A model generated the notes under the pieces. The model was not told the origin of the DNA, searched no databases, and saw nothing but the letters and a program-made list of their open reading frames with translations. Of a stretch of DNA of 64,000 bases, positions 16,508 through 24,966 are shown piece after piece (the first letter of the stretch is position 1; each line of letters starts with the position of its first letter). The stretch covers positions 62,001 through 126,000 of the forward strand of contig JAEWQJ010000049.1 of NCBI GenBank assembly GCA_023399215.1, given 5' to 3'. This DNA comes from Methanobacteriota archaeon. Its GTDB lineage: Archaea > Halobacteriota > Methanosarcinia > Methanosarcinales > Methanosarcinaceae. Both the position numbers and the translations under genes were made by a program.

Positions 16508-18340
16508 TCAAACCTTTTCGGCCAGGAAAACAAGAGATCCTTTTTTAGTGCCATTTACAGAGTAGTTCATCGGAACTTTAAGTTCAATTTCCAGAGCTTT
16601 ACTTGTGTTGTTTGCAATTACTTCAGAAAAGTCTGGCCAGAAACGGGAAGAAATATAAATACCTTCAGAAAAAACTGCATCTGAAGAATCGCTAACCTCA
16701 GCGGAAATCCTGACATTACTTTTTCCTGTGTTCCTTATCGTCAAAACCTGTGGTTTACTTACCTGTTCTGTTGACTGCTCTGAAGGCATGGTTCCTAAAT
16801 TAAGGGTATCTCTGTCAATTTCAATAGAAATATCCGAGGTATTATTTGGTTCAGGCATTCCGATTGTGACCTCAAAATCTACCCCGGTTACGAAAGGAGG
16901 TCTGGAAAGTGGAAGATAATCGAAATCGCTTCCATTAATCTGGAGTGGCAAATCACAGATCCCATCCAGGTTTGAATCGTTTGAGACCTGAGAGAAGCCG
17001 GTTCCTTTCGGATTCGCCCAGAAATTTCCTCCCAGGTTTGGCCCTCCTACGATATTTATTCCTGGAGACTGTGTAGTATTCCAGATATTTCCTTTAGTAT
17101 TCTCGGCTTTTACATTTACGCTATTATTGAAGTAGTTGTTATAAATTCGGTTATCTGCACTGTAGTCCAGAAGGTAAATGCCAGATTCGTTACTCGTTGT
17201 TATTGTATTGTTAGACAGCTCATTGTCGTGGCAGTCCTCTCTTAAATAAATGCCTGTACTTCCGCTTGAAATTGTGTTATTATAAACTCTGGAGTCGAAG
17301 ACGAAGGTTAGATAAATCCCGTTTCCACAACCTAGAATCAGGTTGTCACGCAGAACGGTCCTTGCCTGAACGTCATAGATGTCAATTCCATTACTGCAGT
17401 TTATGATTTCATTCCTTGAGACGAGATTGTTTCCACCACAACAGGCAATACTTATCCCTTCGCCATTTGAAACCCGATTCTGGAACATTATATTGTCCCA
17501 GCAGTGAGCCCCAATAATGAGGTTACTCTCTTCAATAGCATTATTTATCAGCAGATTTTTGCCGCACCCTTCGTCAAGCCAGATGCCGTTACGGAAAAAA
17601 GTATTCTTCAAGACTGTATTATTCCTGGAATCCTGCAGATAAACCCCGTACCTATTTTCGAAAAATATATTATTATTAATTGTGCAGTTGTTAACCTGCT
17701 CAAGACAAATCCCTGCTGTGGGACAACCAACCCCGTCCCATTGGTAAGCAGGCTTATCTGGCCTTGAACTGGAAGCCTGCCCCATACTGGCGTTCTCTGA
17801 ATTATTGGAATTATTGGAATTATTGGAATTATTGGAATTATTGGAATTATTGGAATTATTGGAATTATTGGAATTATTGGAATTATTGGAATTATTGGAA
17901 TAACTAGAATCATTGCCCATTTCGGAAAAGTTTGAAGAACCTGAAACATTATAAATGCTGGAGACCGAGACGTTGGAAACCTCCCCTGCCCCGGTTATAT
18001 TAAAGCCGCTGACAGTTACATTATCGGCTTTAATCTGAAACACGCTGGCATTTTCATTTTTGGCTCTTACAAGCACATTTTCAGGGTTTTCAAACTCCGA
18101 ACTGATCTTTATCCCTGAAACATTGACAATAATATTCTCCTGATATTCCCCAGCTTTCACAATAACTAGATCTCCGGACGTAGAGTTATTTACTGCAGCC
18201 TGGATCGAATTTCCTGGTTCTACGTAAATAACCTCTGCACTTCCAACGCCTGCTGAAAACAGAAATAAGAAGACAACAAATGCAGCACTGAACCTCCACC
18301 TGTTGTGACAATCTTCGATAAACGTGATTCTCAGAACCAA
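16508..18340 (-). CDS. Secreted NosD-like beta-helix protein with an Asn-Asn-Ser repeat
   Basis: About 610 residues. A hydrophobic signal segment (about 18-33) ends near GVGSAEVIYV, and the NosD-type entry PGNSIQAAVNNSTSGD follows. Residues about 140-180 are a low-complexity insert of about 11 Asn-Asn-Ser units. Beta-helix rungs run to about 480 and close with GGPNLGGNFWANPKGTGF. A C-terminal domain of about 110 residues (LTIRNTGKSNVRISAEV) looks Ig-like/fibronectin-like. The only start after the upstream stop is TTG 18340, whose GGGGGA box abuts it, so the start is uncertain. It is probably surface exposed and heavily glycosylated. Confidence 0.75.
   Translation of the reverse strand: MVLRITFIEDCHNRWRFSAAFVVFLFLFSAGVGSAEVIYVEPGNSIQAAVNNSTSGDLVIVKAGEYQENIIVNVSGIKISSEFENPENVLVRAKNENASVFQIKADNVTVSGFNITGAGEVSNVSVSSIYNVSGSSNFSEMGNDSSYSNNSNNSNNSNNSNNSNNSNNSNNSNNSNNSNNSENASMGQASSSRPDKPAYQWDGVGCPTAGICLEQVNNCTINNNIFFENRYGVYLQDSRNNTVLKNTFFRNGIWLDEGCGKNLLINNAIEESNLIIGAHCWDNIMFQNRVSNGEGISIACCGGNNLVSRNEIINCSNGIDIYDVQARTVLRDNLILGCGNGIYLTFVFDSRVYNNTISSGSTGIYLREDCHDNELSNNTITTSNESGIYLLDYSADNRIYNNYFNNSVNVKAENTKGNIWNTTQSPGINIVGGPNLGGNFWANPKGTGFSQVSNDSNLDGICDLPLQINGSDFDYLPLSRPPFVTGVDFEVTIGMPEPNNTSDISIEIDRDTLNLGTMPSEQSTEQVSKPQVLTIRNTGKSNVRISAEVSDSSDAVFSEGIYISSRFWPDFSEVIANNTSKALEIELKVPMNYSVNGTKKGSLVFLAEKV
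17800..17902 (-). repeat. 9-bp microsatellite encoding Asn-Asn-Ser
   Basis: About 11 uninterrupted units of TTGGAATTA (plus strand) encode consecutive Asn-Asn-Ser triplets within the NosD-like gene. Each triplet is a potential N-glycosylation sequon. The 9-bp period preserves frame, so slippage would change the length of the linker without breaking the gene. Confidence 0.9.
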
Positions 18341-18677
18341 TCCCCCAGAAACTTACATAGCCCCTCCGGCTTAGAATACAATAACTTTAAGCCGACAGTT
18401 ATTGTTTATAATGAAGATAATTTGTTAATATACAGATGAAATTAATAATTTATATATTAACTGTTTCCCATGCGTCTTCGGTTAAGTGAGGAATCGTGGC
18501 AAATTGCCTCAATTTCCTCAATATTTGCTAAATATTTTAAGAAATTATGAGCTGGAACAGAGTATCGATTTCATGTAAACAGGTCAAAATTTAAGTCCGG
18601 CTTCTAATGCAAAATCGATAGCTTTCAGGCAAGAAAATTCCTTAACCGATGACCAATGAATTAGAATCTATGTATAA
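18341..18677. other. AT-rich intergenic region
   Basis: No gene is supported. At its right edge (about 18661-18696) is an 18-bp duplication of TAGAATCTATGTATAATT, just beyond the end of the small membrane-protein ORF on the minus strand. Confidence 0.5.
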
Positions 18678-18860
18678 TTAGAATCTATGTATAATTAGAA
18701 TTATAATTAAATATGGAATAAGAGATTCTATTAAAGCCCCAATAATTATCGCTATAAGAAGTGGTAAATCAGGTTGACCAATCACATTTATAAAATTCAA
18801 AATAAAGAAAAAGGCAAAGCAAGCGATAAATAATATCTCATAACTTGATTTTTTCATCAT
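18678..18860 (-). CDS. Small two-helix membrane protein
   Basis: The 60-residue product is almost wholly hydrophobic: two predicted helices (about residues 8-27 and 33-56) separated by GQPD. It starts with two consecutive ATG codons. The first overlaps the TGA stop of the upstream secreted-protein gene (ATGA), so translational coupling is likely and gives the main support for a real gene. It is not recognised as a known family. It may assist the secreted partner. Confidence 0.5.
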   Translation of the reverse strand: MMKKSSYEILFIACFAFFFILNFINVIGQPDLPLLIAIIIGALIESLIPYLIIILIIHRF

Positions 18861-19708
18861 AATAAATTGTCCTGTACAGTAAGAGTTCCAGAGCCATTCT
18901 TTATCCTCGGAAAGTCGGTTGATGATCCAAAGCTCATATTCAAAGGACCGATTTTGAGTGTTGGGATAAGTTCAGTTACAGAATAGTAAGCTCCGTAATT
19001 TCCATTTTGATCGCACAATAAATAAACCTTAACATAATAGTTCTGAACGGTTAAGCTATTACCCTTATATTCAAAACCATAATGGAAATTTCCCTGGCTA
19101 TAAACTTCTGCAGTACTATTGGAAATGATATCCTCACCTTCCTTCCAGTTAGAAATCTGCCAGAGATTGAAAGGCATATTATGTACATACCATGAATTTA
19201 CATGATAAGGTTGTACAGATTTATTATCATACCTGAAATACCCTTTTGTGTAGATAGTAAACAATTTCCAACCAAAAGAATTGTATTCACTTACAGAAGA
19301 TATTAGAGGAGGCGTATAAAGTAAATTATCCTCGGACTGTAAGTCCATCTCATTTTCTTTATTAACTGATTGAATCGTATTATTGTTAACTTTCAAATTA
19401 TCAATTAAAAAATAACCCCGATTCGTAAAAGTTATGTTCGATCCATCTTCCAGTTGATATATCCTTGACTTACTTTTGCCTGAAACATTATTGTCTTCCA
19501 GTGTTGAAATTTTGTCTTCGTTTGCTTTACAATAATTAGCAATTACATAATCTGTAGCCAGGTTTTTTGTATTAGAATTTAGTGTATCTATCAGGCCTTG
19601 CTCCAGTTCAGAGGGCTTAACATTTGTTGTTAAATCATCTTGTGCACTTACAGTCGACACAAACACCATGCATAGAAGTAATATTTCTAAAAGCACTGCT
19701 AAAAGCAA
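18857..19708 (-). CDS. Secreted protein of unknown function
   Basis: About 283 residues with an N-terminal hydrophobic signal (LLAVLLEILLLCMVF) and likely cleavage after VSAQD. The mature part is polar, with several sequons (NVSG, NITF, NSTA) and aromatic-rich strands such as WQISNWKEGED. I do not recognise a family. The start is uncertain: TTG 19708 follows GAGAG closely, while the next ATG leaves too short a signal peptide. The small membrane protein overlaps its stop. The 19709-20046 spacer has no supported gene. Confidence 0.6.
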   Translation of the reverse strand: MLLAVLLEILLLCMVFVSTVSAQDDLTTNVKPSELEQGLIDTLNSNTKNLATDYVIANYCKANEDKISTLEDNNVSGKSKSRIYQLEDGSNITFTNRGYFLIDNLKVNNNTIQSVNKENEMDLQSEDNLLYTPPLISSVSEYNSFGWKLFTIYTKGYFRYDNKSVQPYHVNSWYVHNMPFNLWQISNWKEGEDIISNSTAEVYSQGNFHYGFEYKGNSLTVQNYYVKVYLLCDQNGNYGAYYSVTELIPTLKIGPLNMSFGSSTDFPRIKNGSGTLTVQDNLL

Positions 19709-20046
19709 ACTCTCTATTCGAAATTTCTTCTTCGTTCCCGTTTAAATAACTCCTATGTACTTTACCCAGAAGCAAGTTTAGAAAGCTTAAATATTTCCAA
19801 AGCTAACATAACCATGCTTTTTAAAGCCTGTTTTACTGAATTGGGGTGATTTTGGAAAATATATATAACCCTATAAACTTCTTTTAGTTAAACATTTATA
19901 AACTTTCTGTGTAAACTCTCAAACTATTCAATTTTCAACTAATTTAGAGTCTGTGATTATTGTCTGATCTTTGATTGTTTGATTATTGAATAAAAGGCAA
20001 TATATGTGAGCAAATTATCTTAACTAATATCGCAAAAGTGATGTGA

Positions 20047-20490
20047 ATGAACAACATAAACATGACAATTAGGCAAGCAATTGAATTTGGCACAAAAGCA
20101 CATGCTGAGCAATATGATGATGCAGGAAATGACTATTTTATGGCCCACTGCTGGCAGGTTTATGAAATTGTTAAAATACTTTACCCTAATGACTTTGAAC
20201 TGCAGGCGGCTGCTCTACTTCATGACACGTTAGAATACACCGACACAACATATGAAATGTTAATTGCCACATTTGGTGAAGATATCGCGGATCTCATTCT
20301 TGAAGTCACCCATGAAAGAAAAGAAGATGACACAGGGTGGTATTTCCCTCATCTGTGTTCTATACGTGGGGTCGTCTTAAAATTTGCTGACCGCGCTTCT
20401 AATTTGTCCCGAATGGAAGGTGTATGGGATGCTGAAAAGATTGAAACGTACATCAAAAAATCGAAATTCTGGCAGTCCGAAGATATATAA
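20047..20490 (+). CDS. HD-domain phosphohydrolase, SpoT/MESH1-like
   Basis: The 147-residue protein has the RelA/SpoT-type HD layout. H in FGTKAHAEQYDDAG and the later MAHCWQVYEI supply early ligands, ALLHDTLEYTD is the HD pair, and KFADRASNL gives the downstream aspartate. Members hydrolyse (p)ppGpp or related nucleotides with a divalent metal. It has no synthetase domain, and its substrate in this archaeon is unknown. The start ATG 20047 follows a GTGATG stretch. The C-terminus is somewhat shorter than in many homologues. Confidence 0.75.
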   Translation: MNNINMTIRQAIEFGTKAHAEQYDDAGNDYFMAHCWQVYEIVKILYPNDFELQAAALLHDTLEYTDTTYEMLIATFGEDIADLILEVTHERKEDDTGWYFPHLCSIRGVVLKFADRASNLSRMEGVWDAEKIETYIKKSKFWQSEDI

Positions 20491-20568
20491 AAACACATAG
20501 CTAAATGATTTTAGTTATGTCCATTTTCGCTTTTTCCAGGCTTCTTTTTGAACCATTTGAGTTTTCAT

Positions 20569-20680
20569 CTTTGTAGAAATCCTCTAAAATAACACATCTC
20601 ACTAGTTTAAACCCAATTGCTGGAATTTTTCTCATTCGTTTTTAGAGTTTCGCAGTTGATTTTAACGTATTTCTACAAAG
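20569..20680. mobile_element. MITE-like element with 12-bp inverted repeats
   Basis: CTTTGTAGAAAT at 20569-20580 is matched by its perfect complement ATTTCTACAAAG at 20669-20680. The similarity extends inward imperfectly for about another 12 bp (CTCTAAAATAACA against GTTAAAATCAAC). The 112-bp interior has no ORF. This looks like a non-autonomous element or the fused ends of a deleted insertion sequence. No clear target duplication is seen. Confidence 0.5.
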
Positions 20681-20837
20681 CTAAGTTTTCTACTTAGCTA
20701 CCTTTCCAAAGCTCTCGGTTTTACAAAAAATTGGACTACTGCCGTTATGTATATATGTTAACGTCGTTAAGTAGTGGCACTTATAAAAATAAATTTATTC
20801 TGATGTACAATAAACAAGCCTTAACAATAATTAGGCC

Positions 20838-20954
20838 AGTGTCGAGTCAACAACAAAACGTCGTATAAAATCGATTGCAATTATTTGGAATTATTGAATC
20901 CTTGATGATTGCAATTATTTGGAATTATTGAATCCTTGATGATTACTCGACACT
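20838..20954. mobile_element. Second MITE-like element with internal 34-bp duplication
   Basis: AGTGTCGAGT at 20838-20847 pairs perfectly with ACTCGACACT at 20945-20954. Inside are two identical 34-bp direct repeats (20873-20906 and 20907-20940). There is no coding content. It ends 29 bp before the peptidase ATG, so it may supply or alter that gene's promoter. The remaining parts of 20491-20983 hold nothing else. Confidence 0.5.
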
Positions 20955-20983
20955 AGTAAAAACACGGATATTGATGAGAAAAA

Positions 20984-21472
20984 ATGAAGATAAGTAAAGA
21001 AAGATTAATAGTCACATTCCTTCTGACTATTTTAATAGCATTCATACCCCTTGGAGCAGCAGCTCCTGTCGAAACTTCAGAAAACGCAACAGTAGACGCC
21101 GCAAACAACTGGCTTGGAGTTAAATCCATACATGGGGGCAATAATACAACTGCCATTGACTGTTCTCACTTAGTATATCAAGTATACAGCCAGGTAGGCG
21201 CCAAAGACATATTTTTCCAGAAAGTACCTGAGATGAAAAATAATACAGATTATGTAAATACAAGCTCTCCAGCTCCGGGAGATGTGATCTTCTGGCAAGA
21301 GGACGTTCCCCAAAACGGCAGAATATACTGGCTTGCCACTCATGTGGGAATATACATAGGAAATAATCAGTTCATAGACACATCATTTGATACTAAAAAT
21401 GTTACCGTAGAAAATATCACTGGTGTGTACGAAGAAGGAATGCCGTACTTTGCAAGATGGTCACACATTTAA
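20984..21472 (+). CDS. Exported NlpC/P60-type cysteine peptidase
   Basis: The 162-residue protein has a signal peptide (LIVTFLLTILIAFIPLGAAA) and then one NlpC/P60 (papain-like) domain. The nucleophile is Cys in TAIDCSHLVYQVY, the conserved PAPGDVIFW strand follows, and the catalytic His is in ATHVGIYIGNNQFID. In bacteria these cut peptidoglycan peptides. Methanosarcina has no murein, so the target is more likely a surface protein or an invading or prey cell wall. TGATGAG precedes ATG 20984. It lies directly after a MITE-like element. Confidence 0.8.
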   Translation: MKISKERLIVTFLLTILIAFIPLGAAAPVETSENATVDAANNWLGVKSIHGGNNTTAIDCSHLVYQVYSQVGAKDIFFQKVPEMKNNTDYVNTSSPAPGDVIFWQEDVPQNGRIYWLATHVGIYIGNNQFIDTSFDTKNVTVENITGVYEEGMPYFARWSHI

Positions 21473-21733
21473 GAGACCACAGTGAAGATGCTTAAGAAGG
21501 GACTATTGAATAGGAGATCTAAAACGATCTTCCCTTCCATTTTCAGCTTCTTGTAGAAGTAAGTTATAAGTACATTAACGCTATATGCTGCCTATATATT
21601 TTGTACAGTTGAAGATACAATTGAAGATACAATTAAAGAATTTGTCCCCTTTTACTATAAAATAGGGCACGTGCCAAAGAAAGATAATACAAACTTCTAT
21701 TGCTATATTTTACTTATTAGGGAGGATCTCACT

Positions 21734-22225
21734 ATGAAATTGGAGTATACTAAACTCCAACTTGCTTTGGAAATTATAGGACTTCTATTTTTAGTCGGAA
21801 TGGTCGTTTTTATTTACACTCAGTGGGATCAAATTCCTCAGCAAGTTCCTATGCACTATAATGCACTGGGTGAAATCGATAGCTGGGGAAGTAAATATCA
21901 AACCCTTATTTTACCAACCATAAGTATTTTGCTTTATAGTTTCATTACTGTAATATCTTTTTTCCCACAGATTTGGAACGTTCCTGTTCAAATAACAGAT
22001 GAAAACAAAGAAGCTGTGTACCTCAGTACAAAGAATCTAATTATATTCATTAAAGTTGAGATCTTAGCTATATTCTTTTACCTGAATTATCATACTGTAA
22101 CTGCACAGCCTTTGTCAGTCATTTTTTTACCTATTTTTATGATAATCATATTTGGCACAGTAATATTCTTCATCGTACGGATCATTCGATTAGGAAATGA
22201 AAAAAAGCATAACCGTGAATTATGA
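21734..22225 (+). CDS. DUF1648 membrane protein (SdpI-like N-domain)
   Basis: About 163 residues with four predicted helices. After TM1, IPQQVPMHYNALGEIDSWGSK matches the DUF1648 signature (IP.H.N..G..D.W..K) found in SdpI-type immunity and signalling membrane proteins. The usual SdpI C-terminal half is missing. The function is unknown. I chose ATG 21734 because GGAGGA lies eight bases upstream; the longer frame from 21671 adds an unsupported leader. Confidence 0.75.
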   Translation: MKLEYTKLQLALEIIGLLFLVGMVVFIYTQWDQIPQQVPMHYNALGEIDSWGSKYQTLILPTISILLYSFITVISFFPQIWNVPVQITDENKEAVYLSTKNLIIFIKVEILAIFFYLNYHTVTAQPLSVIFLPIFMIIIFGTVIFFIVRIIRLGNEKKHNREL

Positions 22226-22325
22226 GCATACTCAATTCCTTCGAAGGACACTTGAGTTGTTGATCAATTAGAAATTAAAGTTTCTCAAAAATTCGGATTT
22301 GAGAATGTTGGTACCAGTGATAAGT

Positions 22326-22403
22326 CACAAGTTATTTCACAAGTTATTTCACAAGTTATTTCATAAGTTATTTCACAAGTTATTTTACAAGTTATTTCAC
22401 AAG
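22326..22403. repeat. 12-bp tandem repeat at the GNAT gene 3' end
   Basis: About six units of CACAAGTTATTT fill the spacer and run into the last codons and stop of the GNAT gene (stop at 22392-22394 on the minus strand). The terminal Leu-Val-Lys codons are thus part of the repeat. Confidence 0.8.
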
Positions 22404-22889
22404 AGCATACATACAATAATCAAAAAAATTACCATTTTTATAGACACCTTTCTTCATTATGCCCTCTAAAACAAATCCGGCTTTTTCAAGAGCTTTTCTT
22501 GAGCCGATATTTTGTGCATAAGGCTCTGCAAATATCCGGACAATATCATACTGTTCAAAAGCTGTCCGACAAAGTTGTTTTATTGCTTCGCTCATTATTC
22601 CCCTGCCCCAAAAAGGTTCGCCAAGCCAGTATGCAATCTCTGCATTCTTACAATAAACACCGCTTTTAAGGAATAATGCAATGCACCCTGCAGTTTCTCC
22701 GTTTACAATAATTGCCCTGCAGCACTGTTGTGTTTCATCGTTACAGCTAAAACTTTCTACAGTTTTTCTGCAGTCATCTAAAGTGGAGGGAAAAGAATCT
22801 CTCATGTTTTTTGTAATTTTTGTATTGTGCGAATATTTGAAAAAGCTTTCAGCATCGGTTTTTTTCCACTTTCTCAATTTGAACTTCAT
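22392..22889 (-). CDS. GNAT N-acetyltransferase, RimJ/RimL-like
   Basis: The 165-residue protein has the GNAT fold. The acetyl-CoA loop region reads YWLGEPFWGRGIMSEAIKQL, followed by AEPYAQNIGSRKALEKAGFVLEG, both typical of RimJ/RimL-like enzymes that acetylate ribosomal protein or small-molecule amines. The substrate is unknown. Its ribosome site GGATGTTGTCAAA is tandemly duplicated just before ATG 22889. The gene lies between DUF1648 and the fpo operon, and 22890-23126 has no gene. Confidence 0.85.
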   Translation of the reverse strand: MKFKLRKWKKTDAESFFKYSHNTKITKNMRDSFPSTLDDCRKTVESFSCNDETQQCCRAIIVNGETAGCIALFLKSGVYCKNAEIAYWLGEPFWGRGIMSEAIKQLCRTAFEQYDIVRIFAEPYAQNIGSRKALEKAGFVLEGIMKKGVYKNGNFFDYCMYALVK

Positions 22890-23126
22890 TTTGACAACAT
22901 CCTTTTGACAACATCCGACAAATATAATTAATCATTTTGTACAGATATAAGAAAATTACTTATTGAAAGCCTGAAAGACTTTAATAAGTTTGCTTTTTAT
23001 GCTGAAAATTTCGTAGCAAGATTTACAAAGGAAAATAAGATCTCGAAAAACGTCAAAAGTAAAGAAAAAGCAAGAAAAATAAAGCCGCCAAACCGCAGCT
23101 TTACTCAAAACTCAATATTCATGAAC

Positions 23127-23504
23127 TTACACATGCCCATGTCCATGTTCACAAATCGAACTCTCTATCTGCTCTCTTTTAAACCTGATATAAGTCTCAT
23201 TTATGGATTCCAGGCAGTTTGTGCAGACATTTACCTGTTTTTTTACGACTCCTTTTGAAAAATCAGGGATCTGAATTTCCACAGGGTAAACCCTGCCTTT
23301 TTTACCGCACAGAACGCATTTGTTTCTCCTGCATGAGATTTCGTCTTTATTGATGCTTAAATAGGTCTCCTGTGCGGAATCGAGACAGGTCTCACAGAGC
23401 CCTTTCCAGATACCCTCAGGATAGGCGAATTTGAGGCGGGAACGGAAAACCCGGACAGGAATAACGCTCGGGAGTGCACGTCCGCAAAGATCACAATCTG
23501 TCAT
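23127..23504 (-). CDS. fpoO: F420H2 dehydrogenase subunit FpoO
   Basis: The 125-residue soluble protein closes the fpo operon, 13 bp after fpoN. It carries four CxxC-type pairs (CDLCG, CETC, CVLCG, CTNC), suited to an iron-sulfur cluster or zinc. FpoO has no counterpart in bacterial complex I, and its role in the Methanosarcina complex is not settled. The C-terminus is His-rich (EHGHGHV). AAGGAGAT precedes ATG 23504. Confidence 0.85.
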   Translation of the reverse strand: MTDCDLCGRALPSVIPVRVFRSRLKFAYPEGIWKGLCETCLDSAQETYLSINKDEISCRRNKCVLCGKKGRVYPVEIQIPDFSKGVVKKQVNVCTNCLESINETYIRFKREQIESSICEHGHGHV

Positions 23505-23517
23505 ATCTCATATCTCC

Positions 23518-24963
23518 TTAGATCAGTACCTTTGCTGCTTCCATTGCCCACTGCAAGAAAGGTTCAGGCCAGAGTCCCATTGCAAGCACACCGGCTGTTG
23601 CAAGCAGGAGAGCTGCTGCATATGGAAAAGGCAAGCCGATCTTTTTGCCTTCAGGGGGAAGGAAGTACATGTACCTTACAAGCCGTGCATAATAGAACAA
23701 TGAAAGAGCACTGTTCAGGATTGCAATTACCGCAAGCCAGGTCATGCCTGCCTGAATAGCTGAAGAGAAGAGCACGACCTTGGCCATGAAACCGGAAGTA
23801 AGTGGGATCCCTGCAAGGGCAAAGACGAAAACCGTCATGCAAAGAGCTACCAGAGGCATTCTCTTCCCAAGGCCCCTGAAGTTCTCCAGGTGGTCGGGAA
23901 CCTGCAGGTCTCCTGTTCTTTGAGTAGTAATCATCCAGACAACTGCGCCGGCTGCGATAAATGCTCCTCCTTTCATAAAGGCATGGGCAAGGGTATAGAA
24001 GATTCCACCTGTAAGAGCCATTGGGGTCATTACCACAAAAGCCATTGCAATATATCCTGCCTGAGCCAGAGAAGAGTAAGCAAGCATGCGTTTTATGCTG
24101 GTCTGGGACACTGCAACCACGTTTCCGAAGGTCATGGTTACGACTGCCAGAATTGTGAAAGCGAACTGCCAGTCAGGCTGGAGTGCAGCAAGAGCCAGGA
24201 TGAAAACCCTGAAAGCTGCCACAAAACCCATTTTCTTCGACCCGGCTGCAAGCAGGGAAGAGACAACTGAAGGGGAACCCTGATAGGTATCCGGAGCCCA
24301 CATATGGAAAGGCACAAGAGCCATCTTGAAGCCGAAACCTGCAATGAGCAGCATGACTGCAACAAGCCCAATAGGGTTTTCTGCCAGGAGGGAGACATTT
24401 TCAGCAATCATTGGAATGCTGGTAGTGCCTGTTGCTCCATACACAAAAGAAATCCCAAAGAGCATAAGCGCTGAAGAAACTGCACCTATCATAAAGTACT
24501 TCATAGCTCCTTCGAGGGAATTTGGGTTCTGTTTCTCAAAACCTGCAAGGGCATAGGTAGCAAAACTTGCCAGCTCAAAGGCGCAGAAGAGCAGGATAAA
24601 GTCGTTTGAAGAGGCAACAACCATCATCCCGAGGGTTGCGAAAAGCACCAGGGAATAAAACTCTTCGGTATGGTCACTGTTTTCATTATACTTGATTGAA
24701 GCAATCGAAACAATCAGTGCAACTGCCAGGAATACCAGTTTGAAGAACTGAGAAAGAGCATCAATGCTGACAGTGCCATAGAATATTGTAGCTTCGGTCC
24801 CGAAACTCTGGACTGTCAGAACCAGAGCTGCAAGGACTCCAAGGGTTGCCATATAACCCAGAATATTCTTGGTCCTGGGGGACATGAAAACCCCTATAAA
24901 CAGTATAATCAGGCCGGTTGCAGCTACTGTAATTTCAGGTGCAAGAAGCATTAAATTTTCCAT
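23518..24963 (-). CDS. fpoN: F420H2 dehydrogenase subunit FpoN (NuoN-like)
   Basis: The 481-residue membrane protein has about 14 helices of the Mrp-antiporter/NuoN type. The proton-channel lysine and glutamate helices are visible in the GAMKYFMIGAVSSALML and AFELASFATYALAGF regions, and the discontinuous helix in KMALVPFHMWAPDTYQGSP. It is one of three proton-translocating antiporter-like subunits of the methanophenazine-reducing complex. It starts 3 bp after the fpoM stop. Confidence 0.95.
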   Translation of the reverse strand: MENLMLLAPEITVAATGLIILFIGVFMSPRTKNILGYMATLGVLAALVLTVQSFGTEATIFYGTVSIDALSQFFKLVFLAVALIVSIASIKYNENSDHTEEFYSLVLFATLGMMVVASSNDFILLFCAFELASFATYALAGFEKQNPNSLEGAMKYFMIGAVSSALMLFGISFVYGATGTTSIPMIAENVSLLAENPIGLVAVMLLIAGFGFKMALVPFHMWAPDTYQGSPSVVSSLLAAGSKKMGFVAAFRVFILALAALQPDWQFAFTILAVVTMTFGNVVAVSQTSIKRMLAYSSLAQAGYIAMAFVVMTPMALTGGIFYTLAHAFMKGGAFIAAGAVVWMITTQRTGDLQVPDHLENFRGLGKRMPLVALCMTVFVFALAGIPLTSGFMAKVVLFSSAIQAGMTWLAVIAILNSALSLFYYARLVRYMYFLPPEGKKIGLPFPYAAALLLATAGVLAMGLWPEPFLQWAMEAAKVLI

Positions 24964-24966
24964 TTT

